DNA of 32,637 bases. Source: Myxococcales bacterium. GTDB taxonomy: Bacteria; Myxococcota_A; Polyangia; Palsa-1104. A program made the position numbers and the translations under genes. The stretch lies in contig PLXG01000363.1 of assembly GCA_003153195.1 (NCBI GenBank), forward strand, positions 1-32,637, read 5' to 3'. Below, piece by piece: positions 15,412 through 23,381 of the stretch; position 1 is the stretch's first letter, and the number at the start of each line of letters is the position of its first letter. Below the pieces are notes generated by a model. That model worked only from the letters and a program-made list of their open reading frames with translations, did no database searches and had not been told where the DNA came from.

Positions 15412-17690
15412 GGCCCCACTCCTGGTGGGCCACTCTGCTCTCGCTCGTGCGCCAAGAGTCTCGCACGCGCGCGCGCCAGCACCGCCTCTTCGGACTGTCC
15501 CTGACGTTCGGCGATCTGCGCCAGTAGCTCTTGCGTGGTCTGACGTTCGGCGAGCGAAAAACTCTTGGTGGCCGGTGAGGAGAGCGCTTGATGCGCACCG
15601 TCGAGGTTTCCCAAATCAATGCGAAACCGAGCCAGCTGAAGAATCAACGACGCATCCTCGGTGTGCTCGCGCAGCCCCTTGGTCAGCGCCTCTTCCGCCG
15701 GTTGCTTGAGACCGACACCTTGAAGCGCGGTCGCCGCCAGCCCATACGAATGCGCCGACGGATAGGACTCGAGCAATGCATCGGCGGATCGTTGTAGAAA
15801 TTCCGGCGAATGCGAATTTCCCGCCACGCGGAGTCGCTCGATCTGTGACGCCTCGCTGTCGTGCGCCAACTCCACCGCGCGACTGGTCATCTGCTCGGCC
15901 GGCTTGAGCTGCTTTTTGGCGATCAGATACTGCGCCGCGTCGAAGAGCTTGTCCGTCCTCTGTGGAATCGCGTCGATCATGCGGGCTCCGATCACGCCAA
16001 AGATCTCATCATAGCTGACCGGATCATTTCCCAGCTGCGCGGAATGAAATTCGAGCGCGGCCTGCGACGCATGTCCGGACTCTGCCAGCACCCTGGCCGC
16101 GAGATGGTGCGCCTGTCCGTTGGACGGATGGAGCCCAAGCGCACGGTTCAGGTGCTTCATCGCCTCGGGTGGATTTTTCGCCCGAAGATCTTGCTGCGCC
16201 GCCAACAGTTGGAAGTAGTCGTTGGCGGGATGTCGCGCGATCGCCTGACGCAACTCGTCTGAGACCGGTTCCATACGCTGAATCGCGGTGTGCAAGCGCT
16301 CGAATTCTGAATCTTGAAGGTGCGGCAGCTGCACTGCGGCGAGCACGACCGCCACCGCGAAACCCAGCAGGCTGAACATCGACGCCGCACGCGGAACGGG
16401 TGTACGCCGCAAGCGCTCTTCGTCCTCGGCGCGTGCCAGCACCACCGAAAACGCGACTACCGTCGGAATTGCCACACCCAGCATCTCCAGGCCGAAGTCG
16501 CCGAGCTCGTGTACCAGCACCGCAAAGACACCAGCGGCCGCGCCCAATGTTCCTGGCTCGAGCCGCGCGATGGAAAAAAGTCGTGGCCAAATTCCCGCCA
16601 GCACCATCGCGATCAGGAGAATGGAAATGGGTACGCCCCATTCGGACACCATCTGCACCAATATATTTTCCGGAAAAACCAAACGCACGCCCTCGTCGTC
16701 TCGGCGATGCGACGCGGCCGGCGATTCGAAGGCGCCACGACCAACGCCAGTGAGCAGATGATCCTTGGCGGTCTTGAGTCCGGCGATCCAGCCGCGCGTC
16801 TTTTGATTGTCGAGGATGGACTGGGACTGCACGCGATCGCGCAAACGATCGCCGACGGTCCACAAGACCGCCGACGTGCCGAGCACCAACAAGAGTGCCG
16901 CCGCCACGCCCGCAGCTGCACCGAACCGTCGCACCAGCAAGGTAGCGAGCAGCACGAAGCCGCCGGCGAGAAGCCCGACCACGCCCGAGCGCGAAGCGGT
17001 GAAGATGAGCGCGGTGATGCACACGATCGAGGCGATGGCATAGATCGCGCGCGTGCCTTCGCGAAACTCGATCGCCAGTCCGAGCGCGATCAGCGCTGAA
17101 AGCCCGAGCATCGACGCGGCGTGATTGCCGTTCACGAAGGTGCCAAAGAACCCGAGGCTCGGCGTGGAATGAAGATGATAGAGGCCGAAGATCTGCTGAA
17201 CCCCGAAGGTGCGCTCGACGAACGCGAGCGCCGCGACCACCACTCCAGCGCTGACAATGGCGCCGAGCAGAATATGAACGCGACGACTGGAGGCGGCGAT
17301 TCCGCGCGCGCTCAGAAGCAGTCCGAAGCAAGCAAATGCGCGCGCCAGCGCCAAGGCGGTCGCAGGAAAATCGAGGGTGAGCGGCATGAGCGTTGAGCCA
17401 CCCACCTCCCTTCTCAACTCATATGCTGCTGGCGAAAGCGCACGAACCAAAAATGCCGGAAGCGGAATGAGCTGAAACGCGGTGAACACCACCGCCGCCA
17501 GCGCTGCGAGCCCGATCCAGTCGAGCCTGACGCGGTGCCGCCGACGGACTTTGATGATGTAGAGCGCGGTGATGAGGAAGCTCACCGCAGCAAGAAAGAT
17601 TTGGACTGGAGGATTGGCGCCGCCGATCGCCAGCGGCGCGACGAAGGAAATGGCTGCGATCGCCCAGGTCAGCGCGCGCTCGAGACCCAC
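15408..17690 (-). CDS. O-antigen ligase/polymerase (Wzy_C-type) with C-terminal TPR region
   Basis: A 760-residue inner-membrane protein. The first ~450 residues have about a dozen hydrophobic segments with Wzy_C/WaaL-type landmarks: [10 protein letters not shown] (183-192), TASRSG (231-236), GVGRGAF (315-321) and [13 protein letters not shown] (340-352). Such proteins polymerise or ligate polyprenyl-linked glycans on the periplasmic face. Residues about 465-750 are soluble TPR-like helices ([20 protein letters not shown] and later pairs), probably periplasmic and protein-binding. It starts at a GTG just 3 bases after the OPX stop and overlaps rmlB by 4 bases. Polymerase and ligase cannot be told apart by sequence; the context favours an exopolysaccharide polymerase. 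Confidence 0.85.
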   Translation of the reverse strand: MGLERALTWAIAAISFVAPLAIGGANPPVQIFLAAVSFLITALYIIKVRRRHRVRLDWIGLAALAAVVFTAFQLIPLPAFLVRALSPAAYELRREVGGSTLMPLTLDFPATALALARAFACFGLLLSARGIAASSRRVHILLGAIVSAGVVVAALAFVERTFGVQQIFGLYHLHSTPSLGFFGTFVNGNHAASMLGLSALIALGLAIEFREGTRAIYAIASIVCITALIFTASRSGVVGLLAGGFVLLATLLVRRFGAAAGVAAALLLVLGTSAVLWTVGDRLRDRVQSQSILDNQKTRGWIAGLKTAKDHLLTGVGRGAFESPAASHRRDDEGVRLVFPENILVQMVSEWGVPISILLIAMVLAGIWPRLFSIARLEPGTLGAAAGVFAVLVHELGDFGLEMLGVAIPTVVAFSVVLARAEDEERLRRTPVPRAASMFSLLGFAVAVVLAAVQLPHLQDSEFERLHTAIQRMEPVSDELRQAIARHPANDYFQLLAAQQDLRAKNPPEAMKHLNRALGLHPSNGQAHHLAARVLAESGHASQAALEFHSAQLGNDPVSYDEIFGVIGARMIDAIPQRTDKLFDAAQYLIAKKQLKPAEQMTSRAVELAHDSEASQIERLRVAGNSHSPEFLQRSADALLESYPSAHSYGLAATALQGVGLKQPAEEALTKGLREHTEDASLILQLARFRIDLGNLDGAHQALSSPATKSFSLAERQTTQELLAQIAERQGQSEEAVLARARARLLAHEREQSGPPGVGP

Positions 17691-17693
17691 CGC

Positions 17694-18281
17694 TTAAAAC
17701 AGGCGCTCGGGAACCGCCAGAATGTCGCCTGGATGCAGGTAGACATTTTTTGCTTTCCCGGAGCCGATGTCCTCGACCGGAACTTTGGTAGTGGTCTTCT
17801 TGCCGCTCTCAATGCGCGTGAGCGTGGTGTCGTTGCGCGCCGCGATCGGGGTGAAGCCGCCCGCTTGGGTGATCGCTTCGACCGCGGTCATATCTGGGCT
17901 GTAAGTGTAGGTCCCCGGCTTTTGCACCTGTCCGAGGATGAAAATCTTTTTCGAGATCTGATCGCGCACCAGAACGGTCACCTGGGGATTGCGCAGAATT
18001 CCGTCGGCGAGCCGCTCGGCAATCTTCTTCGCGACCGCCTGCGGCTCGAGCCCGACCACGGTGATGGTGCCCGCCAGCGGGAAATTTATCGAACCTTCGC
18101 CGGCGACTTTGTAGGTGCCTGATAGATCGTTTTCGCCGAAGACGCGCACGTCGAAGGTATCGCCGACGCCCAGCGTCGTGTCGGACACCGGCGTGTCCTT
18201 CTGCTCGACGGTAAGCTCCTTCTGATGCGCACAGCTGGCGCAAAGTGAAAGAAGAAGCGCTATGGAGATCGGTCGAAGCAT
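17694..18281 (-). CDS. Polysaccharide export (OPX/Wza-family) lipoprotein, short form
   Basis: A 195-residue lipoprotein: signal MLRPISIALLLSLCASC with C17 as likely lipidated cysteine (the -3 Cys makes the lipobox unusual). A Poly_export domain follows (GVGDTFDVRVFGENDLSGTY, then INFPLAGTITVVG) to about residue 107, then one SLBB-type domain (FILGQVQKPGTYTYSP, ITQAGGFT) ending at HPGDILAVPERLF. Wza has extra domains and a C-terminal helix that forms the outer-membrane pore; this protein stops short and has none. The gene just upstream encodes a beta-barrel that could supply the pore. The ATG at 18281 was chosen because it begins the signal peptide; the barrel stop is 7 bases upstream. Confidence 0.9.
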   Translation of the reverse strand: MLRPISIALLLSLCASCAHQKELTVEQKDTPVSDTTLGVGDTFDVRVFGENDLSGTYKVAGEGSINFPLAGTITVVGLEPQAVAKKIAERLADGILRNPQVTVLVRDQISKKIFILGQVQKPGTYTYSPDMTAVEAITQAGGFTPIAARNDTTLTRIESGKKTTTKVPVEDIGSGKAKNVYLHPGDILAVPERLF

Positions 18282-18288
18282 GTTCACG

Positions 18289-19614
18289 TTAGTACAGGAT
18301 CGCCAACCGAATGAAGACTTCGTTCTTGGTGTAATCGAGCGGCACCAGCCCCTTGGTTCCCAAGTCGATCGAGCTGTCCGAGTTGTTCCACGAGAGGGTG
18401 TATCCAACGCTGGCGATCAGCCAATCTTTGAATGGATAGTCGACGCGTAGATCGAACACGATGGTGTTGTCGGTTCGCGTCGTCGTATTGAGCCCTTGCG
18501 CCTGTTGAATTCCTTGAAACCGGTTGTTCGAGTAGCTCAGGCGAGTGGTCCCGGTGAAACGCCAGAGGAGCTGCGTCCAGCCGATGTAGACCATGTCGAA
18601 ATCGTAGTACGAGCCGACCAGTGAGTTCGCAAAGTCGTGCTTATATCCAATGCTCCCGCTCGACAAAATCGTTGGGCTCCACTTGACCTCGATGCCTCCG
18701 ATGGGCGTGTTGGGGCTCGGGTCGGGAAGATTTTTGGTAGGATTCTGCGGGTCAGGAACGGGTTGGTAGAATCCATTTCCGTAGCCGATCCAAAGATTGA
18801 ACGCGAGCTTGGTGGTGAGCAGTCCGTTGAGTCCAGCGACGGCGCGCAGCGGATAGGAGTCGGGATGCCGCAGCATCACGTCGCCTTTGTTCCAGTAGTT
18901 GGTCGGCTGCTCGCTGAGCGTCAAGTAGAGCGCGGTCTTGGGCAGGAACTTCCAAGACGCAGTGAAATCGATCTTGTGATAAAAAAGATCGAAGTCTTGG
19001 AACTGGGCCTCTTCGAAATAGTTCAGACCAAAGACGTAGGTCAGAAGTAGCTCGAGACGTCCGCCACCCGGCCGAAAACCAAAACGTGTTCCAACCTCGT
19101 TCTTGTCTTGATCGAGGTTGGTTGGGATAGTCGAGCACACCATCGTCGTACCGGTGCCGCCAGTCGGTGCGCACGCGCTGTAAGGCGGTTGCGACATGCG
19201 TACGTAGTTGTCGAACAGATCGACCGAAAAGAGCTGGCCAGGAAACAGGCTAAGCATCAGACCCGACTGGACGCTGAAGGTACGATGCTGAGAGATGTTC
19301 TGGTCGGAATTGAGCCACTCGTTGTATTCGAGGCCGGCGTGCAGACGAAACTCGACGGCGGGTTTCGTCGCGCCTGCGCGCTGCGGAGGACGTGTGGCGA
19401 GATCCAGAGTGGGGAGCAAGCGGAACGCGAACGCGCCGATGGCGTTTCCATCCGCGGCATAGAAGATGTTGGAGTCATACCGAAACTCCGTGCCGATTCC
19501 TGGATGGAGGACCAGGCGATCGCCGAGCCGGATTCCCGGACCTTCAGCAAAGGCCGTCACACCCCAGAGCATCAAGCCAACGTTAAGCAGCCACCCGAAT
19601 CGCCGAAGCACCAT
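18289..19614 (-). CDS. Outer-membrane beta-barrel protein of the polysaccharide export operon
   Basis: A 441-residue protein with signal peptide (cleavage near VTAFA/EGPG) and many alternating amphipathic strands rich in Tyr, Trp and Phe, for example FRYDSNIFYAADG, LHAGLEYNEWL and TRLSYSNNRFQG. It ends IRLAILY, a C-terminal aromatic residue as needed for Bam-dependent assembly. Strand count looks like 16-18 by eye. In Myxococcus, barrels of this kind (called Wzp) partner short OPX proteins to form the outer-membrane exit for secreted polysaccharide; position directly before the short OPX gene fits that. GAAGGG precedes the ATG. Confidence 0.8.
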   Translation of the reverse strand: MVLRRFGWLLNVGLMLWGVTAFAEGPGIRLGDRLVLHPGIGTEFRYDSNIFYAADGNAIGAFAFRLLPTLDLATRPPQRAGATKPAVEFRLHAGLEYNEWLNSDQNISQHRTFSVQSGLMLSLFPGQLFSVDLFDNYVRMSQPPYSACAPTGGTGTTMVCSTIPTNLDQDKNEVGTRFGFRPGGGRLELLLTYVFGLNYFEEAQFQDFDLFYHKIDFTASWKFLPKTALYLTLSEQPTNYWNKGDVMLRHPDSYPLRAVAGLNGLLTTKLAFNLWIGYGNGFYQPVPDPQNPTKNLPDPSPNTPIGGIEVKWSPTILSSGSIGYKHDFANSLVGSYYDFDMVYIGWTQLLWRFTGTTRLSYSNNRFQGIQQAQGLNTTTRTDNTIVFDLRVDYPFKDWLIASVGYTLSWNNSDSSIDLGTKGLVPLDYTKNEVFIRLAILY

Positions 19615-19679
19615 GAACCCTTCTCATTAAGGCTCGGGAATGGTCCCCCCAAAGCCGAATAAAAAAACGAGAGACGCAC

Positions 19680-20237
19680 CTAGATAAACGGAGATGCCTC
19701 CTGCGGTCTAGTCACGTCCGGGACCGGAGTTGGGATTGCGGTCGGGTCTGTTGTTGGAACGCTCGGATCAATCTCGACGTCGACGACGGTTGCACCGACG
19801 TAGCTCACGTCTTCCCCGATGCAATTTTCCGACTCGGTACCGAGCACCAATACCTTCTGGTACAGAATCGTGATGCGCGTGTACTCGTGCTGTCGGGCGG
19901 CGTCGTCCGCGCGTGAGATTGCGGTGTTCAGGTCCTTCATCGAGATGTCCGTCACCGATTGAAGACCTTTGAGCTGCTGAAGCTTGTCGCTCACGCAGTT
20001 CAGCTTGACGATGTCTCTCTTCTTCCGCGCCTGATCCATGAGAACGTTCACGCGCGACTCGGTCTCGGTCATTCGCAGCTGATATTTATTGGCTTGAACG
20101 AGCGTTTCTTGCGGGCTGAGGTTCACTGTCTTGCGAAAATCGACCTCGGCGTCCTTATTGCGGTCTTTTCCTTGCGCTAACGCGACGGTTCCTAAGAGGA
20201 AAGCCCCCGTCCCCAAAATCCAATTGCGCGCAGTCAT
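19680..20237 (-). CDS. Secreted helical protein of unknown function, first gene of the export operon
   Basis: A 185-residue protein with a signal peptide (MTARNWILGTGAFLLGTVALAQG). The mature part is mostly helical (about 38-130) with two cysteines, C81 and C139, which may form a disulfide, and ends in a Thr/Pro-rich tail (PTTDPTAIPTPVPDV). No family recognised. It is the first gene behind the strongest promoter of the export operon, 65 bases before the barrel gene, so a periplasmic role in polysaccharide export or assembly is likely but unproven. The start at 20237 has GGGGTG 4 bases upstream and begins the signal peptide; the frame extends further but without one. Confidence 0.78.
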   Translation of the reverse strand: MTARNWILGTGAFLLGTVALAQGKDRNKDAEVDFRKTVNLSPQETLVQANKYQLRMTETESRVNVLMDQARKKRDIVKLNCVSDKLQQLKGLQSVTDISMKDLNTAISRADDAARQHEYTRITILYQKVLVLGTESENCIGEDVSYVGATVVDVEIDPSVPTTDPTAIPTPVPDVTRPQEASPFI

Positions 20238-20261
20238 ACTACACCCCAAACTTAGGTCGGC

Positions 20262-20290
20262 ATTATCGCCGTCACCCCCATTTGTGTCAA
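20262..20290 (-). promoter_or_regulatory. Strong sigma70-type promoter of the export/rhamnose operon
   Basis: On the minus strand TTGACA (20285-20290) is followed after exactly 17 bases by GATAAT (20262-20267). The start of transcription would be near 20255, giving a leader of about 18 bases before the ATG at 20237, with GGGGTG as ribosome site. One promoter may serve the whole set down to the ArsC-like gene. Confidence 0.72.
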
Positions 20291-20619
20291 CAACTTGCAC
20301 AGCTATTCAAAGATTTTTTTCCACGAGAAACGAACACTTCGGCCACATCGGCTCAACTGGACTAAAGCAAAACCCCAATCCTCCGAAAACCGCCCCTCCA
20401 ACGAGTCACGCCCGATCGAACAGCCTCCAAATCCGAAAGCCTCAAGTCGCAACGAACGCACTTGCCCGGTCAGAAATTTGGGATGTACTGCTGCAGGTAG
20501 CGCAAAGCCAGTCGAGTCCGAGCGCGAGCGCGCCCGGAGCGAGGCGAGGAGCGTACGCATTTGTACGTGACGAGCTGAGTGAGGACGGAAGCCGCGATCG
20601 GGCCGAATGGCTTCGCGCG
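20291..20619. other. Gene-free interval upstream of the export operon
   Basis: Together with the promoter this makes a 382-base gap (20238-20619), the longest gene-free stretch in the window. The left part (20291-20470) is a G-poor, A/C-rich plus strand with a run of seven T at about 20315 and no plausible gene. The right part (20500-20610) holds the GAG/GCG-rich palindromic segment listed separately. No tRNA, riboswitch or terminator with a clear U-run was seen. Confidence 0.6.
20505..20605. repeat. REP-like extragenic palindromic segment
   Basis: A GC-rich segment built of gcgag/gagga words around a small hairpin: cgtac (20552-20556), loop gcattt, gtacg (20563-20567), flanked by gcgaggag on the left and gacgagctgagtgagg on the right. 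It lies immediately after the stop of the FHA gene. The arrangement is typical of dispersed extragenic palindromes, but a second copy is not present in the window apart from a loose resemblance to the element at 30.1 kb. Confidence 0.35.
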
Positions 20620-22023
20620 TTACTTCGAGGCTTGGAAGATGAAGGGGTAGGAGAACTGCACTTCGCCCCCCGACGGCGCCGGGAACCGCCACGACATGAC
20701 GCGCGACTTGATGCACGACGCGACCTCATCGTCGTGCATGGTGTCGTTTTCGATCTCGGCCGCGGTTACCTTACCGACGGTCGACACCGTGAATCGCAGA
20801 ACCAGCTTGCCGCCGATGCTCGGATTGCGCTTCAGGCCGGCCTCATAGCAAGCCGTGACTGCGCGAATACGGCCGCGAATTTCTTTGACGATGACGCTTG
20901 GATCGAGCGATCCATCGACGTCGGTCGGCGCCGAATCTTTGACCGTCGCGCGCACCGCGTGCTCGCTCGCCTTTTCGCCAGTTCCGACCGCGCCAGGGCC
21001 CGACGCAACCAGTGAGCCGCCGCCGCGAAGGGTACCGCTGCCGCCGCCCTTGGTGCGAAGTCCGCCCGCGCCGCCGCCCGCGCCGGCAACACCGACACCA
21101 CCGACTTGCGAGAAGACACTATCTGCGTTCGAGGAGACGCCGCCGCCTTTGAGAAGATCGGCGATTGCCCCACCTTCACCATCGGCGCTCTTGGCACCGA
21201 GAATGTTGAGCACGCCCATCTTTTGAACGTCGGCCGCGAGTCGGGCGCGACGCTCGGCTGCAGCGCGCGCTTCCGCCTCGACATCCTTCGGAGTCTTCGG
21301 TGCCGCCGCCGGAGCCGCTGCCACCTTCTTTTCCGTATCTACTGCCTTCTTCTTATCGTCTTTCTTTTTCTCGTCCTTCTTGGCGTTCGCGTCGTCTTTT
21401 ACTTCTTCTTTTTTCTTCTCTTCTTTTTTCGGCACGATCATGTGCACGAAGCTGTCGGGAATCTCTTCGATGTCCGGCTTACGCGAGAAATCGAGCGTTC
21501 GCAGGTACATGATCATTCCGAAGTGAATCACGAACGAGCACGAGATCACCGCCACAAGCATCCAGTCCATATCCTGGAGCATCGACGAGCGGACCGACGC
21601 GGGAAGTTGCGGACGCGGCTGCACCGGCGGGGGCGAAACGAACTGAAACAGCACGGTGACGTCGCCGATGATCACCTTACCGCGCGACCGATCGTTCAGC
21701 ATCACGCGCCAGGTATCGCCGCGCTTCTCCGCACCCGACTGACGAAGCGCCGGCAGCGCCGCCACTTGATCGCCGAGCGAAAGACGTCCGTCCATCGTCT
21801 CGGTGAACTGGAGTGCGTAGCCTTCGGGGGTCAGCTCGAAAAGCAGAAAGGATCGCGACAGCGTGTTCGACGCCGGCACCACGAACGTATTCTTGGCGGA
21901 CTGTCCGATGGTGACGTTGGCGCGCTTTCGCACCAGCCGCTCCTCGACAATCTTGCCGCCTTGAATGATCCCGATGCGTAGAATCTTCGGCGCATCACCC
22001 GCTATAATCTTCGCCTGGGCCAT
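20620..22023 (-). CDS. FHA domain - TM - TonB-like (AgmX/PglI C-terminal) protein, GltG/PglI-like
   Basis: A 467-residue inner-membrane protein. Residues about 15-130 look like an FHA-type cytoplasmic domain; 155-173 form one TM helix. Residues 199-234 are an extreme Lys/Glu/Asp linker, 307-350 a Gly-rich linker, and 376-467 a TonB-like periplasmic domain with C392 (ACYEAGLKRNP) and C437 (VASCIKS), ending in WRFPAPSGG and FSYPFIF. This C-terminal type is known from myxobacterial AgmX and PglI, the latter being GltG of the Myxococcus gliding machine, where it spans the periplasm and responds to a proton-driven motor. It is last in the operon; AGGAG lies 10 bases before the ATG. Confidence 0.87.
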   Translation of the reverse strand: MAQAKIIAGDAPKILRIGIIQGGKIVEERLVRKRANVTIGQSAKNTFVVPASNTLSRSFLLFELTPEGYALQFTETMDGRLSLGDQVAALPALRQSGAEKRGDTWRVMLNDRSRGKVIIGDVTVLFQFVSPPPVQPRPQLPASVRSSMLQDMDWMLVAVISCSFVIHFGMIMYLRTLDFSRKPDIEEIPDSFVHMIVPKKEEKKKEEVKDDANAKKDEKKKDDKKKAVDTEKKVAAAPAAAPKTPKDVEAEARAAAERRARLAADVQKMGVLNILGAKSADGEGGAIADLLKGGGVSSNADSVFSQVGGVGVAGAGGGAGGLRTKGGGSGTLRGGGSLVASGPGAVGTGEKASEHAVRATVKDSAPTDVDGSLDPSVIVKEIRGRIRAVTACYEAGLKRNPSIGGKLVLRFTVSTVGKVTAAEIENDTMHDDEVASCIKSRVMSWRFPAPSGGEVQFSYPFIFQASK

Positions 22024-22089
22024 CTACAGACTCTCCTAGAGACTAGAGCGCAATTTCCGAGCGTCCCTATTTGAACACGTTTTTAAATC

Positions 22090-22110
22090 GATCGCTACTC
22101 CGAAGCGATC
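22090..22110. other. Hairpin in the gap before the FHA gene
   Basis: A 7-bp perfect stem, gatcgct (22090-22096) and agcgatc (22104-22110), with a 7-base loop. It lies in the 111-base gap between the 93-residue gene and the FHA gene, the only sizeable gap in the downstream part of this operon. On the transcribed strand it is followed by gatttaaaaa, not a T-run, so it is more likely an RNA-processing or partial attenuation structure than a full terminator. Confidence 0.35.
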
Positions 22111-22114
22111 TTTT

Positions 22115-22144
22115 CCGAATCAGAACGGTCCGAATCAGAACGGA
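22115..22144. repeat. Two-copy 15-bp tandem duplication over a stop codon
   Basis: ccgaatcagaacggt (22115-22129) is followed directly by ccgaatcagaacgga (22130-22144). The TGA stop of the 93-residue gene lies in the second copy on the plus-strand numbering; the other copy is just downstream of it. Confidence 0.85.
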
Positions 22145-22416
22145 CTGTGCGACGCCGCTTCGATGATCTTCGGCAAAAAATCTTGTTTTAGAGATTCCCA
22201 ATCGTAGTCCATGCTCGAACGCTGAAGGACGTAGAACGCGTTTGGCTTTTGGATCTTTCCCTCGACAACGATGCCCTCGGTGATGCGGAAGATCTTCTGT
22301 CCTGAGGACGAGCGTTCGACCTTCACTTTGGGCGACTGCGCCTGTTGCGCCGCAGCAGATACGGTCAGCAGGGAGGCGACCGCAAATACCGCGCTCGTTA
22401 GCAGAATTTTTTTCAT
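22135..22416 (-). CDS. Small secreted protein, GltF-position
   Basis: A 93-residue protein with a clear signal peptide (MKKILLTSAVFAVASLLTVSAAAQ). The mature ~70 residues have a beta-rich core (KIFRITEGIVVEGKIQKPNAFYVLQ) and a short helical end (DWESLKQDFLPKIIEAA). No characterised family is recognised from sequence alone. It overlaps the TPR gene before it by 4 bases and precedes the FHA-TonB gene, which is the position of gltF in the Myxococcus cluster as I remember it. Role probably periplasmic within the same complex. Confidence 0.8.
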   Translation of the reverse strand: MKKILLTSAVFAVASLLTVSAAAQQAQSPKVKVERSSSGQKIFRITEGIVVEGKIQKPNAFYVLQRSSMDYDWESLKQDFLPKIIEAASHSPF

Positions 22417-23381
22417 TTCTTTTGCTCCGCCGGTGCAGCTGGAGGCGCGGCGGCGGCTTTGGCTGCGTCGGCGGCGGCTTTGGCTGCGTTGCGTTCCTGC
22501 TGCTTCTTGAGGCGCTCGACCTTCTTTTGCTCGCGATCGATCGCCTTTTTGGCCTCTTCGATATAGAGATCAGCCGGATCGTCTTTGGTCAGCTTCGCCC
22601 CAGCCAATTGCTTATAGCGATTTAGATAATTGATCGCGAAGTTCTCTTTGGCGATGAGATCGATCCCGGGATATTCCTTCGCATCGAGATACAAAATGCC
22701 GAGGTTGAAGTAGGCATCGGACGAGCTCTTGTCGCGATCGAGCGCTTTTTTGAAGGCCGCATCCGCGTCCTTATAGCGAAGCTTGCCGCGATAGGCCGCG
22801 CCGAGGTTCATGTACGCGGTGGCAGAATTGGGCTCGAGCTTGACCGCTTTTTCCGCTGCTTCGATCGCGCCGTCATAGTTCTTCGACTGGAGATACTGCG
22901 CGGAGAGATTCAACCAAGCGGGTCCGAAATCTTCTTTGACCTCGGTCGCCTTTTTGAACGCCGCCGTCGCGGAGATGCGATCATCGCGAGTCAGTGCGAT
23001 GAAGCCGATAAGATTGTAAATCTCGCCGTTGTTCGGATCGATCGCCTTGGCCATCTCCGCGATCGAAGTGGAGAGCTCGTATTTCTTGAGATGAAAATAC
23101 GAGTTGGCCATGACCACCAGCGCCGGCACGTAACGTTCGTCGCGTCCGAGCGCCAGCTTCGATTGCCGAATCGCTTCTTCGTAACGTCCCTTCTTATAGA
23201 GATCCCTGGCGGCCGCCGTATCCGGCGCCGGATCCGAGCCCTTGGTCTCCTTGGGAACTTCGATCTTCTTGGCAAACGCGGGCGATCCGACGCCGATTAC
23301 CGCCGTCACGACGCCGCAGAGCCCGGCGATCAGGGCGCGTTTCCACTGTCGACTGTTGACTGTTGACTGTCGACTCATCAT
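22413..23381 (-). CDS. Secreted TPR protein, AglT/GltE-like
   Basis: A 322-residue periplasmic protein. Signal peptide to about residue 37 (SPAFA/KK), then about five TPR units from 57 to 230 (for example DLYKKGRYEEAIRQSKLALG, YMNLGAAYRGKLRYKDADAAF, YFNLGILYLDAKEY). The end (262-322) is a Lys/Glu/Ala coiled segment finishing in a low-complexity Ala/Pro tail; the DNA there has a 21-bp tandem repeat. The first codons encode the odd n-region SRQSTVNSRQW, created by a 7-bp DNA repeat. Start: ATGATG at 23381/23378; the upstream stop lies between them, so overlap is 4 or 1 bases. Order and type match gltE (aglT). Confidence 0.85.
   Translation of the reverse strand: MMSRQSTVNSRQWKRALIAGLCGVVTAVIGVGSPAFAKKIEVPKETKGSDPAPDTAAARDLYKKGRYEEAIRQSKLALGRDERYVPALVVMANSYFHLKKYELSTSIAEMAKAIDPNNGEIYNLIGFIALTRDDRISATAAFKKATEVKEDFGPAWLNLSAQYLQSKNYDGAIEAAEKAVKLEPNSATAYMNLGAAYRGKLRYKDADAAFKKALDRDKSSSDAYFNLGILYLDAKEYPGIDLIAKENFAINYLNRYKQLAGAKLTKDDPADLYIEEAKKAIDREQKKVERLKKQQERNAAKAAADAAKAAAAPPAAPAEQKK
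23345..23375. repeat. 7-bp tandem repeat at the start of the TPR gene
   Basis: Four and a half copies of act-g-t-(t/c)-g: actgtcg, actgttg, actgttg, actgtcg, act. The repeat lies inside the first codons of the 322-residue TPR gene, right after its ATGs, and encodes QSTVNSRQ. Confidence 0.85.
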
